DNA from: Bradyrhizobium manausense
GTDB taxonomy: Bacteria > Pseudomonadota > Alphaproteobacteria > Rhizobiales > Xanthobacteraceae
DNA length: 64,000 bases
Assembly: GCF_018130615.1 (NCBI RefSeq)
Contig: NZ_JAFCKB010000001.1
Coordinates: forward strand, 711,529-775,528
Direction: 5' to 3'
In this document: positions 17,828-27,885 of the stretch, piece by piece
Layout of the letters: every line of letters begins with the position of its first letter
How positions within the stretch are numbered: position 1 is the stretch's first letter
Notes under the pieces: generated by a model
What the model was told of the DNA's origin: nothing
The model's database searches: none
What the model saw: only the letters and a program-made list of their open reading frames with translations
Position numbers and translations under genes: made by a program

Positions 17828-19120
17828 ATGGCGATCGACGCCCCATCTTCTCCCCCCGCACAGCCTTGGTCCGACCGGCTGCGGCATTCGACGATCATCC
17901 TGATCGCTGCTGCGCTGGCGCTCTCGATCGTGGTCTCCCTCGGCGAATTGTCGGCGCTGCACGCCGCGGTCATATTCCTTTGCATCGCGGCGGCTGCACT
18001 GATCCCGTGGCGGCTGCATGATACCGCTGCCTCACGCGAGGACGTCAGGCGCGTCAATCCGGTCGAGAGCGCGGCGGTGGCCGCTGTTGTCGCCGGCATG
18101 CCGGATCCGGCCGTGCTGCTCGACCGTGCCGGCCGCGTCATTCATCTCAACGCCGCCGCCGCCCAGCTTGCGCCGGCGCTGCGCAAGAACGAGCTTGCCC
18201 AGTTCGCGCTGCGCTCGCCGGAGATCATCACGGCGCTGCGCGAATCCATTGCGACCACCGAGCCGCGGCGCGCGACCTATCTCGACCATGTGCCGGTCGA
18301 TCGCTGGATGGAGCTGATCATCACGCCGGTGCCGGTGCCGACCAATTTCGGCGGTGCGGACAAATGCATGCTGATGACCTTCCACGATCAGACGCCGCTG
18401 CGTCGGGTCGAGGAGATGCGCGCCGATTTCGTCGCCAATGCCAGCCATGAACTGCGCACGCCGCTGGCGGCGCTGTCCGGCTTCATCGACACGCTGCAGG
18501 GCCAGGCCAAGGACGATCCCAAGGCGCGCGAGCGCTTCCTCGGCATCATGCATAATCAGGCGACCCGCATGGCGCGCCTGATCGACGATCTGCTGTCGCT
18601 GTCGCGGGTGGAGCTGTCGGCCCATGTGCGGCCCGATACGCTGGTCGACCTGCTGCCGATCATCTTCCAGGTCGCCGACGGGCTCGAGCCGCTGGCGCGC
18701 GAGCGCCAGGTCGAGGTCGAGACCCATCTGCCGGAGACCCCGGTGATGATCGCCGGCGATCGCGAGGAGCTGCTGCGCCTGTTCGAGAATCTGATCGAGA
18801 ACGCGCTCAAATACGGCGCCTCCGGCGGCCGCGTCATCGTGTCGCTGACCACGACGCCGGCGCCGGACGGAGCTCAGGAAATCAGGGTCATGGTGCGCGA
18901 TTTCGGCCCCGGCATCGCGCCCGAGCACCTGCCGCGCCTGACCGAGCGCTTCTACCGGGTGGACGTCGGCGACAGCCGCTCGCAGGGTGGAACCGGGCTC
19001 GGATTATCGCTGGTGAAACATATTCTTAACCGTCACCGCGGCCGTCTTTTGATTGAAAGCGTGCCCAAGCAGGGCGCCACCTTCACCGCCTGTTTTCCCC
19101 CGGCTAAGACTTTAGTTTAA
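17828..19120 (+). CDS. phoR: phosphate regulon sensor histidine kinase
   Basis: 430 residues: two membrane segments (about 22-38 and 43-60), a PAS domain (about 85-190), the dimerisation box NASHELRTPLAALSGF with phosphoacceptor H207, and an ATPase domain with FENLIENALKYG, DFGPGI and GGTGLGLSLVKH. It phosphorylates PhoB when phosphate is scarce, and PhoU with Pst restrains it. It has no periplasmic sensing domain, as usual for PhoR. It stands directly ahead of pstSCAB-phoU-phoB. Confidence 0.95.
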   Translation: MAIDAPSSPPAQPWSDRLRHSTIILIAAALALSIVVSLGELSALHAAVIFLCIAAAALIPWRLHDTAASREDVRRVNPVESAAVAAVVAGMPDPAVLLDRAGRVIHLNAAAAQLAPALRKNELAQFALRSPEIITALRESIATTEPRRATYLDHVPVDRWMELIITPVPVPTNFGGADKCMLMTFHDQTPLRRVEEMRADFVANASHELRTPLAALSGFIDTLQGQAKDDPKARERFLGIMHNQATRMARLIDDLLSLSRVELSAHVRPDTLVDLLPIIFQVADGLEPLARERQVEVETHLPETPVMIAGDREELLRLFENLIENALKYGASGGRVIVSLTTTPAPDGAQEIRVMVRDFGPGIAPEHLPRLTERFYRVDVGDSRSQGGTGLGLSLVKHILNRHRGRLLIESVPKQGATFTACFPPAKTLV

Positions 19121-19130
19121 TCAGAAAACG

Positions 19131-19150
19131 CAAGCGATTTCAATCGCTTG
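19131..19150. terminator. hairpin between phoR and pstS
   Basis: CAAGCGATT and AATCGCTTG form a perfect 9-base inverted repeat around TC, starting 10 bases after the phoR stop. No T-run follows, so it may be a weak or Rho-linked terminator, or a stability hairpin. It lies immediately upstream of the Pho box. Confidence 0.45.
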
Positions 19151-19153
19151 GTT

Positions 19154-19171
19154 GTGTCATCCGACTGTCAC
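19154..19171 (+). promoter_or_regulatory. Pho box for pstS
   Basis: GTGTCAT (19154-19160) and CTGTCAC (19165-19171) are direct repeats with an 11-base period, matching the alphaproteobacterial PhoB box built from CTGTCAT/CTGTCAC units. It is 100 bases ahead of the pstS start, so PhoB should switch on pstS and the following genes under phosphate limitation. Confidence 0.8.
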
Positions 19172-19270
19172 CAAACCTTCGTAAAAGCTCAGCCGACCGC
19201 TCCTAAAGGGGCGGCGCGGGGAGCGCGATCGGGCGCGGATGGCGCTTCGCTCCCCTGTATGGAGACCAGC

Positions 19271-20284
19271 ATGAATTTCATCAAAACGATCGTCGCTGCC
19301 GGCTTGGTCGCCGCCACGACGACGGCGGCGTTTGCTGCCGATATCACCGGCGCAGGTGCGACGTTCCCGTTCCCGATCTATTCGAAGTGGGCTGACGCCT
19401 ACAAAAAGGAGACCGGCAACGGCCTGAACTACCAGTCGATCGGTTCCGGCGGCGGTATCAAGCAGATCCAGGCCAAGACCGTGACCTTCGGCGCCAGCGA
19501 TGCGCCGCTCAAGGCCGAGCAGCTCGAGAAGGACGGCCTCGCGCAGTGGCCGATGGTGATGGGTGCCATCGTTCCCGTCGTCAACCTCGAGGGCGTCAAG
19601 GCTGGCGAGCTCGTGTTCGACGGCGAGACCCTCGCCAACATCTATCTCGGCAAGATCACCAAGTGGGACGATGCCGCGATCAAGAAGCTCAATCCGAACG
19701 TGAAGCTGCCGTCGGAGGCGATCACCGTGGTCCGCCGTTCGGACGGTTCGGGCACCACCTTCAACTTCACCAACTACCTCTCCAAGGCCAGCGCCGACTG
19801 GAAGAGCAAGGTCGGTGAGGGCACCGCCGTCGAGTGGCCGGTTGGCGTCGGCGCCAAGGGCAACGAAGGCGTGTCGGGCAACATCAGCCAGACCAAGAAC
19901 TCGATCGGTTACGTCGAGTATGCCTATGCCAAGCAGAACAAGCTGACCTACACCGGCCTCGTCAACAAGGCTGGCAAGTCGGTGCAGCCGACCGTCGAAG
20001 CCTTCCAGGCAGCCGCTTCCAACGCCGACTGGGCCAAGGCGCCCGGCTATTACGTCATCCTGACCGACCAGCCCGGCGACAAGTCCTGGCCGATCACCGC
20101 GGCGACCTTCATCCTCATGCACAAGGACGCCACCGACAAGGCGGCGTCGCAGGAAGCCATCAAGTTCTTCCGCTGGGCGTTCAAGAACGGCGGCAAGGCG
20201 GCCGAAGAGCTCGACTACATCCCGATGCCGGACAGCGTCGTCCAGCTGATCGAGAAGACCTGGGCTGCCGAGATCAAGAGCTAA
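19271..20284 (+). CDS. pstS: periplasmic phosphate-binding protein
   Basis: 337 residues from ATG 19271 behind GGAGA; the frame is open upstream but that DNA holds the Pho box. A signal peptide ends near AFA (residue 22). Mature protein starts [17 protein letters not shown], with [11 protein letters not shown] and [13 protein letters not shown] for phosphate contact, and [13 protein letters not shown]. It captures phosphate and delivers it to PstCA. Two hairpins separate it from pstC, consistent with higher PstS levels. Confidence 0.97.
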   Translation: MNFIKTIVAAGLVAATTTAAFAADITGAGATFPFPIYSKWADAYKKETGNGLNYQSIGSGGGIKQIQAKTVTFGASDAPLKAEQLEKDGLAQWPMVMGAIVPVVNLEGVKAGELVFDGETLANIYLGKITKWDDAAIKKLNPNVKLPSEAITVVRRSDGSGTTFNFTNYLSKASADWKSKVGEGTAVEWPVGVGAKGNEGVSGNISQTKNSIGYVEYAYAKQNKLTYTGLVNKAGKSVQPTVEAFQAAASNADWAKAPGYYVILTDQPGDKSWPITAATFILMHKDATDKAASQEAIKFFRWAFKNGGKAAEELDYIPMPDSVVQLIEKTWAAEIKS

Positions 20285-20300
20285 GCGCTTTCTCTTCGGG

Positions 20301-20382
20301 CGCGGTGCGGCCTCCAACGTGGCCGCATCGCGGACCTCACGACTTTTCGGCCCCGGATCAGCCTCGTGCTGCTTCCGGGGCC
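20301..20382 (+). other. two tandem hairpins between pstS and pstC
   Basis: CGCGGTGCGGCC pairs with GGCCGCATCGCG (20301-20332, one G-T wobble), and GGCCCCGG pairs with CCGGGGCC (20349-20382). Such stems after a binding-protein gene usually protect its mRNA end or reduce read-through to the permease genes. No T-run is seen, so full termination is unlikely. Confidence 0.6.
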
Positions 20383-20426
20383 CGAGACCAACAAAAAGCG
20401 TATATGACTTGGTACAGGGGATCGGC

Positions 20427-21425
20427 GTGGCAGAGATGGCCGTTCAGAGCGATGTAATCGACGACGCCGGACCGTATGATCGCGCAAAAGCCTTGAGCGC
20501 GTTCAAGCTCGGCGATGTCACCTTCTACTGGATCACGCGGCTTTCCGCGATCTCGGTGCTTCTCATTCTCGGCGGCATCATCCTGTCGCTGATCGTCGGC
20601 GCCTTCCCGGCGATGAAGGAATATGGCTTCGCGTTCCTGTGGACGCAACGCTGGGCGCCCTCGGCCGATCCGCCCGTGCTCGGTGCGCTGGGACCGATGT
20701 ATGGCACGCTCGTCACCTCCTTCATCGCGATGCTGATCGCCATTCCCGTCGGTCTCGGCATCGCGATCTTCCTCACCGAGCTCTGCCCGCAATGGCTGCG
20801 CCGCCCGATCGGCATGGCGGTGGAGCTGCTCGCCGGCATTCCCTCGATCATCTACGGCATGTGGGGCTTCTTCGTGCTGGGGCCGTTCCTGGCCAACACC
20901 TTCCAGCCCTTCATGATCAAGATCTTCGACGGCGTCCCTGTGCTCGGCGCAATCTTCGCAGGTCCGCCGTCTTACCTCAGCCTGTTCAACGCCGCGCTGA
21001 TCCTCGCGATCATGGTGCTGCCCTTCATCACCTCGATCTCGGTCGACGTGTTCAAGACGGTGCCGCCGGTGCTGAAAGAGGCCGCCTATGGCGTCGGCTG
21101 CACCACCTGGGAAGTGGTGCGCAGCGTGGTGATCCCCTACACCCGCGTCGGCATCATCGGCGGCGTCATGCTGGCGCTGGGCCGCGCCCTCGGCGAGACC
21201 ATGGCGGTGACGTTCATCATCGGCAACTCGTTCCGCATCTCGTCATCGATCTTCGCGCCGGGCACCACGATCTCGGCGGCGATCGCCTCCGAATTCGCCG
21301 AGAGCGACGGCCTGCACCAGTCCGGCCTGATCTTGCTCGGCTTGTTGCTGTTCGTGCTGACGTTCTTCGTGCTCGCAGGCGCCCGGCTGATGCTGCTGCG
21401 TCTGGAAAAGAAGGCGGGGAAGTAA
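20427..21425 (+). CDS. pstC: phosphate ABC transporter permease
   Basis: About 332 residues from GTG 20427, chosen because AGGGGA sits 5 bases upstream; ATG 20436 is the alternative. Six membrane segments follow a 30-residue leader. The ABC permease loop is [20 protein letters not shown], and [16 protein letters not shown] is a PstC signature. It forms the channel with PstA. Its stop is one base before the pstA start. Confidence 0.95.
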   Translation: MAEMAVQSDVIDDAGPYDRAKALSAFKLGDVTFYWITRLSAISVLLILGGIILSLIVGAFPAMKEYGFAFLWTQRWAPSADPPVLGALGPMYGTLVTSFIAMLIAIPVGLGIAIFLTELCPQWLRRPIGMAVELLAGIPSIIYGMWGFFVLGPFLANTFQPFMIKIFDGVPVLGAIFAGPPSYLSLFNAALILAIMVLPFITSISVDVFKTVPPVLKEAAYGVGCTTWEVVRSVVIPYTRVGIIGGVMLALGRALGETMAVTFIIGNSFRISSSIFAPGTTISAAIASEFAESDGLHQSGLILLGLLLFVLTFFVLAGARLMLLRLEKKAGK

Positions 21426-21426
21426 C

Positions 21427-22272
21427 ATGAACCCGATTTACGCACGCCGCCGCCGCAAGGACATCGTCGTCCGCGGGCTTTGCATCGGTGCCGCCGCCTT
21501 CGGCGTCACCTGGCTCGCGCTGATCCTGATCACGCTGCTCTACAACGGCCTGGCCGGCCTGAACCTCGAGCTCTTCGCCGCTGATACCCCGCCTCCGGGC
21601 TCGACCGAAGGCGGTCTGCGCAACGCCATCGTCGGTTCGCTGATCATGACCGTGATCGGCGTCGGCATCGGCGCGCCGCTCGGCCTGTTCGCCGGCACCT
21701 ATCTCGCCGAGTATGGCCGCAACGACAAGCTGACCTCGGTGATCCGCTTCATCAACGACATCCTGCTCTCGGCGCCCTCGATCATCATCGGCCTGTTCAT
21801 CTACGGCGCGGTGGTGGTGCCGATGCGCGGCTTCTCGGCGATCGCAGGCTCGCTCGCGCTCGCGGTCATCGTGATCCCGGTGGTGCTGCGCACGACCGAG
21901 GACATGCTGCTGCTGGTGCCGAACGCGCTGCGCGAGGCGGCCTCTGCGCTTGGCCTGCCGCGCTCGCTGGTGATCAAGCGGATCGCCTACCGCGCCGCGC
22001 GCTCCGGCCTCATCACCGGCGTGCTGCTCGCCACCGCCCGTGTCGCCGGTGAAACCGCGCCGCTGCTCTTCACCGCGCTGTCGAACCAGTTCTTCAGCCT
22101 CGGCCTGAACAAGACCATGGCCAACCTGCCGGTCACCATCAACAACTTCGTCCAGAGCCCCTACGCCTATTGGAAGCAGCTCGCCTGGAGTGGCGCGTTG
22201 CTGATCACATTGACCGTGCTTGCCCTGAACATTGGCGCGCGCATTCTCGGCGCCGAGAGGACCGCAAAATGA
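21427..22272 (+). CDS. pstA: phosphate ABC transporter permease
   Basis: 281 residues with six membrane segments. The coupling loop reads [20 protein letters not shown], and [15 protein letters not shown] is the PstA counterpart of the PstC signature. GGGGAAG inside the pstC end serves as ribosome site. It pairs with PstC in the inner membrane. The last codons overlap the pstB start by 4 bases (ATGA). Confidence 0.95.
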   Translation: MNPIYARRRRKDIVVRGLCIGAAAFGVTWLALILITLLYNGLAGLNLELFAADTPPPGSTEGGLRNAIVGSLIMTVIGVGIGAPLGLFAGTYLAEYGRNDKLTSVIRFINDILLSAPSIIIGLFIYGAVVVPMRGFSAIAGSLALAVIVIPVVLRTTEDMLLLVPNALREAASALGLPRSLVIKRIAYRAARSGLITGVLLATARVAGETAPLLFTALSNQFFSLGLNKTMANLPVTINNFVQSPYAYWKQLAWSGALLITLTVLALNIGARILGAERTAK

Positions 22273-23090
22273 CCGATCTGTCCGTATCCGTGAGCTCGAA
22301 TGCTCATTTGGCGTCGCAGCAGCCGCTGCCGGAGGCGCCCGCCAAGGTGACGGTGCGCAACCTCAACTTCTATTATGGCGAGCATCACGCACTGAAGAAC
22401 ATCAACCTGGCGCTCGGCACCAACCGGGTCACGGCGTTCATCGGCCCGTCGGGTTGCGGCAAGTCGACCCTGCTGCGCATCTTCAACCGGATGTACGATC
22501 TCTATCCGGGCCAGCGCGTCACCGGTCAGCTCATGCTCGACCAGACCAACATCCTCGACCCCAAGCTGGATCTCAACCTGCTGCGCGCCCGCGTTGGCAT
22601 GGTGTTCCAGAAGCCGACGCCGTTCCCGATGACGATCTACGAGAACATCGCGTTCGGCATTCGTCTTTACGAGAAGATCTCGAAGTCCGAGATGGACGAC
22701 CGCGTCGAGAAGGCGCTGCGCGGCGGCGCGCTGTGGAACGAGGTCAAGGACAAGCTCAACGCTTCCGGCCTGTCGCTCTCCGGCGGCCAGCAGCAGCGCC
22801 TCTGCATCGCCCGCACCGTCGCGGTGCGGCCCGAGGTGATCCTGTTCGACGAGCCCTGCTCGGCGCTCGACCCGATCTCGACCGCCAAGGTCGAGGAGCT
22901 GATCCAGGAACTGTCCGAGAACTACACGATCGCGATCGTGACCCACAACATGCAGCAGGCGGCCCGCGTCTCCGACAAGACCGCCTTCATGTATCTCGGC
23001 GAGCTGATCGAGTTCGACGACACCAGCAAGATCTTCACGTCGCCGACCGACCGGCGCACGCAGGATTACATCACCGGCCGGTTCGGCTGA
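22269..23090 (+). CDS. pstB: phosphate ABC transporter ATP-binding protein
   Basis: 273 residues from ATG 22269, which overlaps the pstA stop. Walker A is GPSGCGKST, the signature LSGGQQQRL, Walker [14 protein letters not shown], and the switch His is in [25 protein letters not shown] is typical of PstB. It powers phosphate import and, with PhoU, sends the phosphate-sufficient signal to PhoR. Confidence 0.97.
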   Translation: MTDLSVSVSSNAHLASQQPLPEAPAKVTVRNLNFYYGEHHALKNINLALGTNRVTAFIGPSGCGKSTLLRIFNRMYDLYPGQRVTGQLMLDQTNILDPKLDLNLLRARVGMVFQKPTPFPMTIYENIAFGIRLYEKISKSEMDDRVEKALRGGALWNEVKDKLNASGLSLSGGQQQRLCIARTVAVRPEVILFDEPCSALDPISTAKVEELIQELSENYTIAIVTHNMQQAARVSDKTAFMYLGELIEFDDTSKIFTSPTDRRTQDYITGRFG

Positions 23091-23101
23091 GGAGACAGGA
23101 C

Positions 23102-23818
23102 ATGGGTTCTGAACATACCGCAAAAGCCTTCGACACCGACCTCCAGGAGCTCACCCGCCTGGTCGCCGAGATGGGCGGCATCGCCGAGCGCATGATCGTC
23201 GACTCCGTCGACGCGCTGATCCGCCGCGACGTCGCGCTCGGCCAGCGCGTGGTCACCATCGACGCCGAGCTTGATACGCTGCAGAAGAAGATCGAGGAGC
23301 GCGCCGTGCTCACCATCGCGCGCCGCCAGCCGATGGCGGTCGATCTTCGGGAGATCGTCGGCGCCATGCGGGTTGCGACCGATCTCGAGCGGATCGGCGA
23401 TCTCGCCAAGAACATGGGCAAGCGCGTCGCGGCGCTGGAGACGGATTTCCATCCGCTCAAGCTGTTCCGTGGCCTCGAGCACATGACCGACCTCGTGCAG
23501 CAGCAGGTCAAGTCGGTGCTGGACGCCTATGCCGCGCATGACCTGCCGGCGGCGATGGCGGTGTGGAAGGGCGACGAGGAGGTCGATGCCATCTGCACCT
23601 CGCTGTTCCGCGAGCTCCTCACCTACATGATGGAAGATCCGCGCAACATCTCGTTCTGCATCCATCTGATGTTCTGCGCCAAGAACATCGAGCGGATCGG
23701 CGACCACGCCACCAACATTGCCGAGACCGTGTTCTACATGATCGAAGGCCAGGCCATCACCGACAAGCGGCCGAAGGGCGACATGACGACGTTCGCCACG
23801 ACGGTCCCGAACACCTGA
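23102..23818 (+). CDS. phoU: phosphate signalling protein
   Basis: 238 residues forming two PhoU helical bundles, each with the metal-binding ExxxD-type motif: RVATDLERIGDLAKNMGKR and FCAKNIERIGDHATNIAE. GAGGAGACAGG precedes ATG 23102. It links Pst transport status to PhoR and dampens the Pho response; loss usually leads to constitutive phosphate uptake. Confidence 0.96.
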   Translation: MGSEHTAKAFDTDLQELTRLVAEMGGIAERMIVDSVDALIRRDVALGQRVVTIDAELDTLQKKIEERAVLTIARRQPMAVDLREIVGAMRVATDLERIGDLAKNMGKRVAALETDFHPLKLFRGLEHMTDLVQQQVKSVLDAYAAHDLPAAMAVWKGDEEVDAICTSLFRELLTYMMEDPRNISFCIHLMFCAKNIERIGDHATNIAETVFYMIEGQAITDKRPKGDMTTFATTVPNT

Positions 23819-23840
23819 TTACGCAAGGAGCGACGACCCC

Positions 23841-24548
23841 ATGGGCGCACGCATTATGGTGGTTGAGGACGAGGAAGCTCTGACCGAGCTTCTCCGCTAC
23901 AACCTCGAAGGCGACGGCTATGACGTCGAGACGGTGATGCGCGGCGACGATGCCGACACCCGTCTCAAGGAGCACATTCCTGATCTGATCGTGCTCGACT
24001 GGATGCTGCCGGGGCTGTCGGGCATCGAGCTGTGCCGCCGGCTGCGGACGCGATCCGACACCAAGCAGCTGCCGATCATCATGCTCACCGCGCGCGGCGA
24101 GGAGAGCGAGCGGGTGCGGGGCCTGGCGACCGGCGCCGACGATTACATCGTCAAGCCGTTCTCGGTGCCCGAGCTGCTCGCGCGCGTGAAGGGCCTGCTG
24201 CGGCGCGCAAGCCCTGAGCGGCTTGCGACCATCCTCGCCTTCGGCGACATCGAGCTCGACCGCGAGAAGCGCCGCGTGGCACGCTCGGGCCGGCCGATCG
24301 ATCTCGGGCCTACCGAATACCGCCTGCTGGAGTTCTTCCTGGAGCATCCCGGCCGCGTGTTCTCGCGCGAGCAGCTGCTCGACAGCGTCTGGGGCCGCGA
24401 CATCTATATCGACGAGCGCACCGTCGACGTACATATCGGCCGCCTGCGCAAGCTGCTCAATCTCGGCCGTGAGCAGGACCCGATCCGCACCGTCCGCGGT
24501 GCCGGCTACGCGCTCGATGATCGGTTTGCGAAGGCGGAGCAGACATAG
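23841..24548 (+). CDS. phoB: phosphate regulon response regulator
   Basis: 235 residues: a receiver domain with D10, phosphoacceptor D53 (VLDWMLPG) and the KPFS lysine, then an OmpR-type winged helix with DERTVDVHIGRLRKLL. PhoR activates it, and it binds Pho boxes such as 19154-19171. Having phoB at the far end of the cluster from phoR is the usual Rhizobiales order. Confidence 0.96.
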   Translation: MGARIMVVEDEEALTELLRYNLEGDGYDVETVMRGDDADTRLKEHIPDLIVLDWMLPGLSGIELCRRLRTRSDTKQLPIIMLTARGEESERVRGLATGADDYIVKPFSVPELLARVKGLLRRASPERLATILAFGDIELDREKRRVARSGRPIDLGPTEYRLLEFFLEHPGRVFSREQLLDSVWGRDIYIDERTVDVHIGRLRKLLNLGREQDPIRTVRGAGYALDDRFAKAEQT

Positions 24549-24593
24549 GGTTTGCGGGCGACTGGTTTAGTGAGCTGCGGCCACATTCTCAGC

Positions 24594-24681
24594 TGTCGTC
24601 CCGGGGTGCGCGCAGCGCGAGCCCGGGACCCATAACCACGGGGAGTGGTAGCTATGGATTCCCGCCTTCGCTGGGATGACA
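24594..24681. repeat. GTCGTCCCGGGG-type intergenic repeat
   Basis: GTCGTCCCGGGG and CCCGGGACCCATAACCAC open the element, and CTATGGATTCCCG with GGGATGAC closes it. The same building blocks (CCCGGGAC, ATAACCAC, TATGGAT) recur at 27886-28023 and in part at 39737-39814. It fills the space between convergent phoB and gcrA. Confidence 0.65.
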
Positions 24682-24744
24682 CCGAATAATTGGCGCCGTC
24701 ATCGTGTCACGGCCGCCGTCTTGGCAATCAATAGAATTGGTAGC

Positions 24745-25257
24745 TCAGCGCGTGCCGGGCTTCGCCGGTGCGCGACGCCGGTCGGCTGCCGGCTGATACG
24801 CCACCCGCGAGTGCTGAGCGCAATAGGGCAGGCCGGAGAGCGCCTTGCCGCCGCAGAAGAAGAAATCCGGGCTCGAGGGATCGCCGACCGGCCAATGGCA
24901 GGTTGCCTCGTTCAATTCGAGCAGCGACAGCCGCTGGCTCATCGGCACTACGTTGTCGTAGGTAACCGGCTCGGCCTCGACCTCGACCTCGAAGGCCTGC
25001 GCCAATGCGGTGTTGCCGCGCGCGATGGGCCTGCTCACCCGCATCATGTGCTGCGCGGGACGCGCCTTGCGCGGCCGCGGAGCTGCCGAAGACGGGCTCT
25101 TGGCGCGGCCGGACAGGCCGAGCCTGTGCACCTTGCCGATCACGGCATTGCGGGTGACATTCCCAAGCTCAGCGGCGATCTGGCTAGCCGAAAGTCCGGC
25201 CTCCCAGAGCTTTTTCAACTGCTCGACGCGATCGTCCGACCAGGTCAAAACCGTCAT
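24745..25257 (-). CDS. gcrA: cell-cycle regulator GcrA
   Basis: 170 residues. The N-terminal DNA-binding domain is diagnostic: WSDDRVEQLKKLWEAGLSASQ and VTRNAVIGKVHRLGLSGR. The C-terminal part has CHWPVGDPSSPDFFFCGG and the sigma-70-interacting region. GcrA works with RNA polymerase at promoters carrying CcrM-methylated GANTC sites. Its own upstream region has six GANTC sites. Normal length for Rhizobiales. Confidence 0.96.
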   Translation of the reverse strand: MTVLTWSDDRVEQLKKLWEAGLSASQIAAELGNVTRNAVIGKVHRLGLSGRAKSPSSAAPRPRKARPAQHMMRVSRPIARGNTALAQAFEVEVEAEPVTYDNVVPMSQRLSLLELNEATCHWPVGDPSSPDFFFCGGKALSGLPYCAQHSRVAYQPAADRRRAPAKPGTR

Positions 25258-25579
25258 TGTAACCTTTCCTTCGCCGCGCGCCTGCCATCCTGGGGCGGCA
25301 CAACGAATGCCTAAGCCTCGAAAAACCCGTGCCGCCAGAATCCCTTAAGGCTCGCCGGGCGTGACTAGAACGCCCGAACGTTTACGCCGGTACATGAGGA
25401 CTCTTGGGATCAGAACCGCTGCACGAGATGTCGTATCTGACAAGCCAAACGCTACAATATGGCGTGACTCACGCGCAAGAGTCCGCCGACTCGCTTCCAC
25501 ATGTTCCGTGGTGAAAATCCCGCAAAATCGCCACCGCAAGACTACGGATTCAGCGTTTCGCGAGGCTTTCCGGGCGGCA

Positions 25580-25607
25580 TTGACACCCGTTTCACCAGGC
25601 CTAAGAT
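25580..25607 (+). promoter_or_regulatory. argD: predicted argD promoter
   Basis: TTGACA (25580-25585), a 16-base spacer and TAAGAT (25602-25607) make a good sigma-70 promoter. The predicted start point falls near 25614, directly at the base of the hairpin that follows. Confidence 0.55.
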
Positions 25608-25614
25608 AGTCGCG

Positions 25615-25642
25615 CGTGCCGCCCTTAAAAGGCGGCACGTTT
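25615..25642 (+). other. terminator-like hairpin in the argD leader
   Basis: CGTGCCGCC and GGCGGCACG are perfect 9-base arms around CTTAAAA, followed by TTTCGTTTT. It has the form of an intrinsic terminator, but sits 73 bases ahead of argD at the predicted transcript start. It may stabilise the 5' end, attenuate argD, or end a short upstream transcript. Confidence 0.6.
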
Positions 25643-25714
25643 CGTTTTCCGGGCCGGTCAATGGTGCGTTGCGCAAAGCACGCGTTACACCGTCCGCAAC
25701 ATCAAGTGATCGTC

Positions 25715-26917
25715 ATGACTAGCAGCGCAGCGCCGCATTTGCTCCCCGTTTTCGCCAGGGCCGACATCGGTTTTGAGCGCGGTGAAGGCGTCTGGTTGAT
25801 CGCAACCAACGGCGATCGCTATCTCGATTTCACCTCGGGCGTGGCGGTGAATGCGCTCGGCCACGCCCATCCCGCGCTGGTCAAGGCGTTGCAGGAGCAG
25901 GCGACCAAGCTCTGGCACATGTCGAACCTGTTCCAGAGCCCGGACGGCGAGAAGCTTGCGAACCGTCTCTGCAACGAGAGCTTTGCGGACTTCGTGTTCT
26001 TCTGCAATTCCGGCGCCGAAGCGCTGGAAGGCGTGATCAAGCTGGTCCGCCATCACCATTTCTCCAAGGGGCATCCGGAGCGCTACCGCATCATCACGTT
26101 TGAGGGCGCCTTCCATGGCCGCACGCTGGCGACGCTCGCCGCGACCGGCTCTGCAAAATATCTCGAAGGGTTCGGTCCGCCGATGGACGGCTTCGACCAG
26201 GTGCCGCATGGCGACCTCGAGGCCGTGAAGAAGGCGATCGGTCCCCACACTGCGGGTATCCTGATCGAGCCGATCCAGGGCGAGGGCGGGGTGCGCTCGT
26301 CGACGCCGTCGTTCCTCAAGGCGCTGCGCCTGCTCTGCGACGAAAAGGGCCTGCTGCTTGCGTTCGACGAGGTGCAGACCGGCATGGGCCGCACCGGCGA
26401 TCTCTTCGCCCATCGCCGCACCGGCGTCACGCCCGACGTGATGTCGCTGGCGAAAGCGCTCGGCGGCGGCTTCCCGATCGGCGCGGTGCTGGCGACCGCG
26501 GACGCGGCCTCCGGCATGGGGCCCGGCTCGCATGGCTCGACCTTCGGCGGCAATCCGCTGGCGATCTCGGCTGCGAATGCCGTGCTCGACGTCATGCTCA
26601 AGCCCGGCTTCTTCGACCACGTGCAGAAGATGTCGCTGCTCTTGAAGCAGAAGCTCGCCTCCGTGATCGATCGTCATCCCGATATCGTCAGCGAAGTGCG
26701 CGGCGAGGGGCTCCTGATCGGCATCAAGGCCGTGGTGCCCTCGGGCGACCTGGTCGCAGCGCTCCGCAACGAAAAATTGCTCACGGTCGGCGCCGGCGAC
26801 AATGTCGTGCGCTTCCTGCCGCCGCTGATCGTCACCGAGGCCGAGATCGAGGACAGCATCGGCCGGCTCGAACGCGCCTGCGCTGCGTTGTCCGGCAACA
26901 AGCGGGCGGCAAGCTGA
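25715..26917 (+). CDS. argD: acetylornithine aminotransferase
   Basis: 400 residues from ATG 25715; upstream in-frame codons fall in the leader hairpin region. A class III PLP aminotransferase converting N-acetylglutamate semialdehyde to N-acetylornithine in arginine synthesis. [34 protein letters not shown] and the PLP lysine in [14 protein letters not shown] are clear. The stop overlaps the argF start by one base, so the two are coupled. It may also serve in lysine synthesis, as ArgD often does. Confidence 0.95.
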   Translation: MTSSAAPHLLPVFARADIGFERGEGVWLIATNGDRYLDFTSGVAVNALGHAHPALVKALQEQATKLWHMSNLFQSPDGEKLANRLCNESFADFVFFCNSGAEALEGVIKLVRHHHFSKGHPERYRIITFEGAFHGRTLATLAATGSAKYLEGFGPPMDGFDQVPHGDLEAVKKAIGPHTAGILIEPIQGEGGVRSSTPSFLKALRLLCDEKGLLLAFDEVQTGMGRTGDLFAHRRTGVTPDVMSLAKALGGGFPIGAVLATADAASGMGPGSHGSTFGGNPLAISAANAVLDVMLKPGFFDHVQKMSLLLKQKLASVIDRHPDIVSEVRGEGLLIGIKAVVPSGDLVAALRNEKLLTVGAGDNVVRFLPPLIVTEAEIEDSIGRLERACAALSGNKRAAS

Positions 26918-27840
26918 TGAGCAAGGCTCCAAAGCACTTCCTGGATATCAACGAGCTGCCGTTGTCGGAGCTCAAGAGCATGCTCGCGGCCTCCTCCGCC
27001 ATGAAGGCGAAGCAGAACGCGCATCAGCCGGTGAGGCCGCTCGAAGGCAAGACGCTGGCGATGATCTTCGAGCGTCCGTCGACCCGCACGCGCGTCTCGT
27101 TCGATGTCGCCATGCGCCAGCTCGGCGGCGAGCCCATCATGCTCACCGGTGCCGAGATGCAGCTCGGCCGCGGCGAGACCATTGCAGACACCGCGCGCGT
27201 GTTGTCGCGCTATGTCGACGCCATCATGATCCGCATCCTCAATCACGAGGCGCTGCTGGAGCTCGCGGCGAATGCGACCGTGCCCGTCATCAACGGCCTG
27301 ACGCGGCGCTCGCATCCCTGCCAGGTGATGGCCGATCTCATGACCTTCGAGGAGCATCGCGGGCCGATCGAAGGTCGGACCGTGGCCTGGACCGGCGACG
27401 ACAACAACGTGCTGGCGTCCTGGGCCCATGCCGCCGAGCGTTTCAAGTTCAAGCTCAATGTCGCGACCCCGCCGGAGCTGGCGCCGAAGAAAGTCATGCG
27501 CGACTTCATCAAGGCCACCGGCGCGCCGATCGTGATCGGCACCGATCCCGAGGCCGCCGTCAGGGGCGCCGATTGCGTCGTCACCGACACTTGGGTGTCG
27601 ATGGGCGACAAGGAAGGCGAGCATCGCCACAACGTGCTCAAGCCCTATCAGGTCAATGCCAAGCTGATGTCGCTGGCCAAGCCCGACGCGCTGTTCATGC
27701 ACTGCCTGCCCGCCCATCGCGGCGAGGAAGTCACCGACGAGGTGATCGACGGCCCGCAATCGGTCGTGTTCGACGAGGCTGAAAACCGCCTGCACGCGCA
27801 GAAGGGCATTTTGGCCTGGTGCTTTGACGCGGTGAAGTAA
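26917..27840 (+). CDS. argF: ornithine carbamoyltransferase
   Basis: 307 residues. Carbamoyl phosphate is bound by [12 protein letters not shown], and ornithine by HPCQ and [11 protein letters not shown]. It makes citrulline from ornithine and carbamoyl phosphate, two steps after ArgD in the arginine pathway. The start overlaps the argD stop (TGATGA). Length matches the anabolic enzyme. Confidence 0.96.
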   Translation: MSKAPKHFLDINELPLSELKSMLAASSAMKAKQNAHQPVRPLEGKTLAMIFERPSTRTRVSFDVAMRQLGGEPIMLTGAEMQLGRGETIADTARVLSRYVDAIMIRILNHEALLELAANATVPVINGLTRRSHPCQVMADLMTFEEHRGPIEGRTVAWTGDDNNVLASWAHAAERFKFKLNVATPPELAPKKVMRDFIKATGAPIVIGTDPEAAVRGADCVVTDTWVSMGDKEGEHRHNVLKPYQVNAKLMSLAKPDALFMHCLPAHRGEEVTDEVIDGPQSVVFDEAENRLHAQKGILAWCFDAVK

Positions 27841-27885
27841 CGCTGCGGTGGAGCGGGTGGCTGTTCGGCGACTCCATCCTCCGCT

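Larger units (their letters stand above)
25258..25714. promoter_or_regulatory. 457-base gcrA-argD divergent region with six GANTC sites
   Basis: GANTC sites start at 25338, 25399, 25466, 25479, 25488 and 25547. By chance, fewer than one is expected in the 214 bases they span. GANTC is the CcrM methylation site and the GcrA target. No gene is supported in this region. The right end has the argD promoter and a hairpin, annotated separately. Confidence 0.7.

Noticed and set aside
16721-18019. 432-residue frame antisense to the LPG-synthase-like and phoR genes
   Set aside because: Asp/His/Arg-rich shadow of two clear genes, with no domain.
22232-23101. In-frame extension upstream of phoU running through pstB
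   Set aside because: PhoU starts at ATG 23102 with a good ribosome site; the extension is a shadow of pstB.
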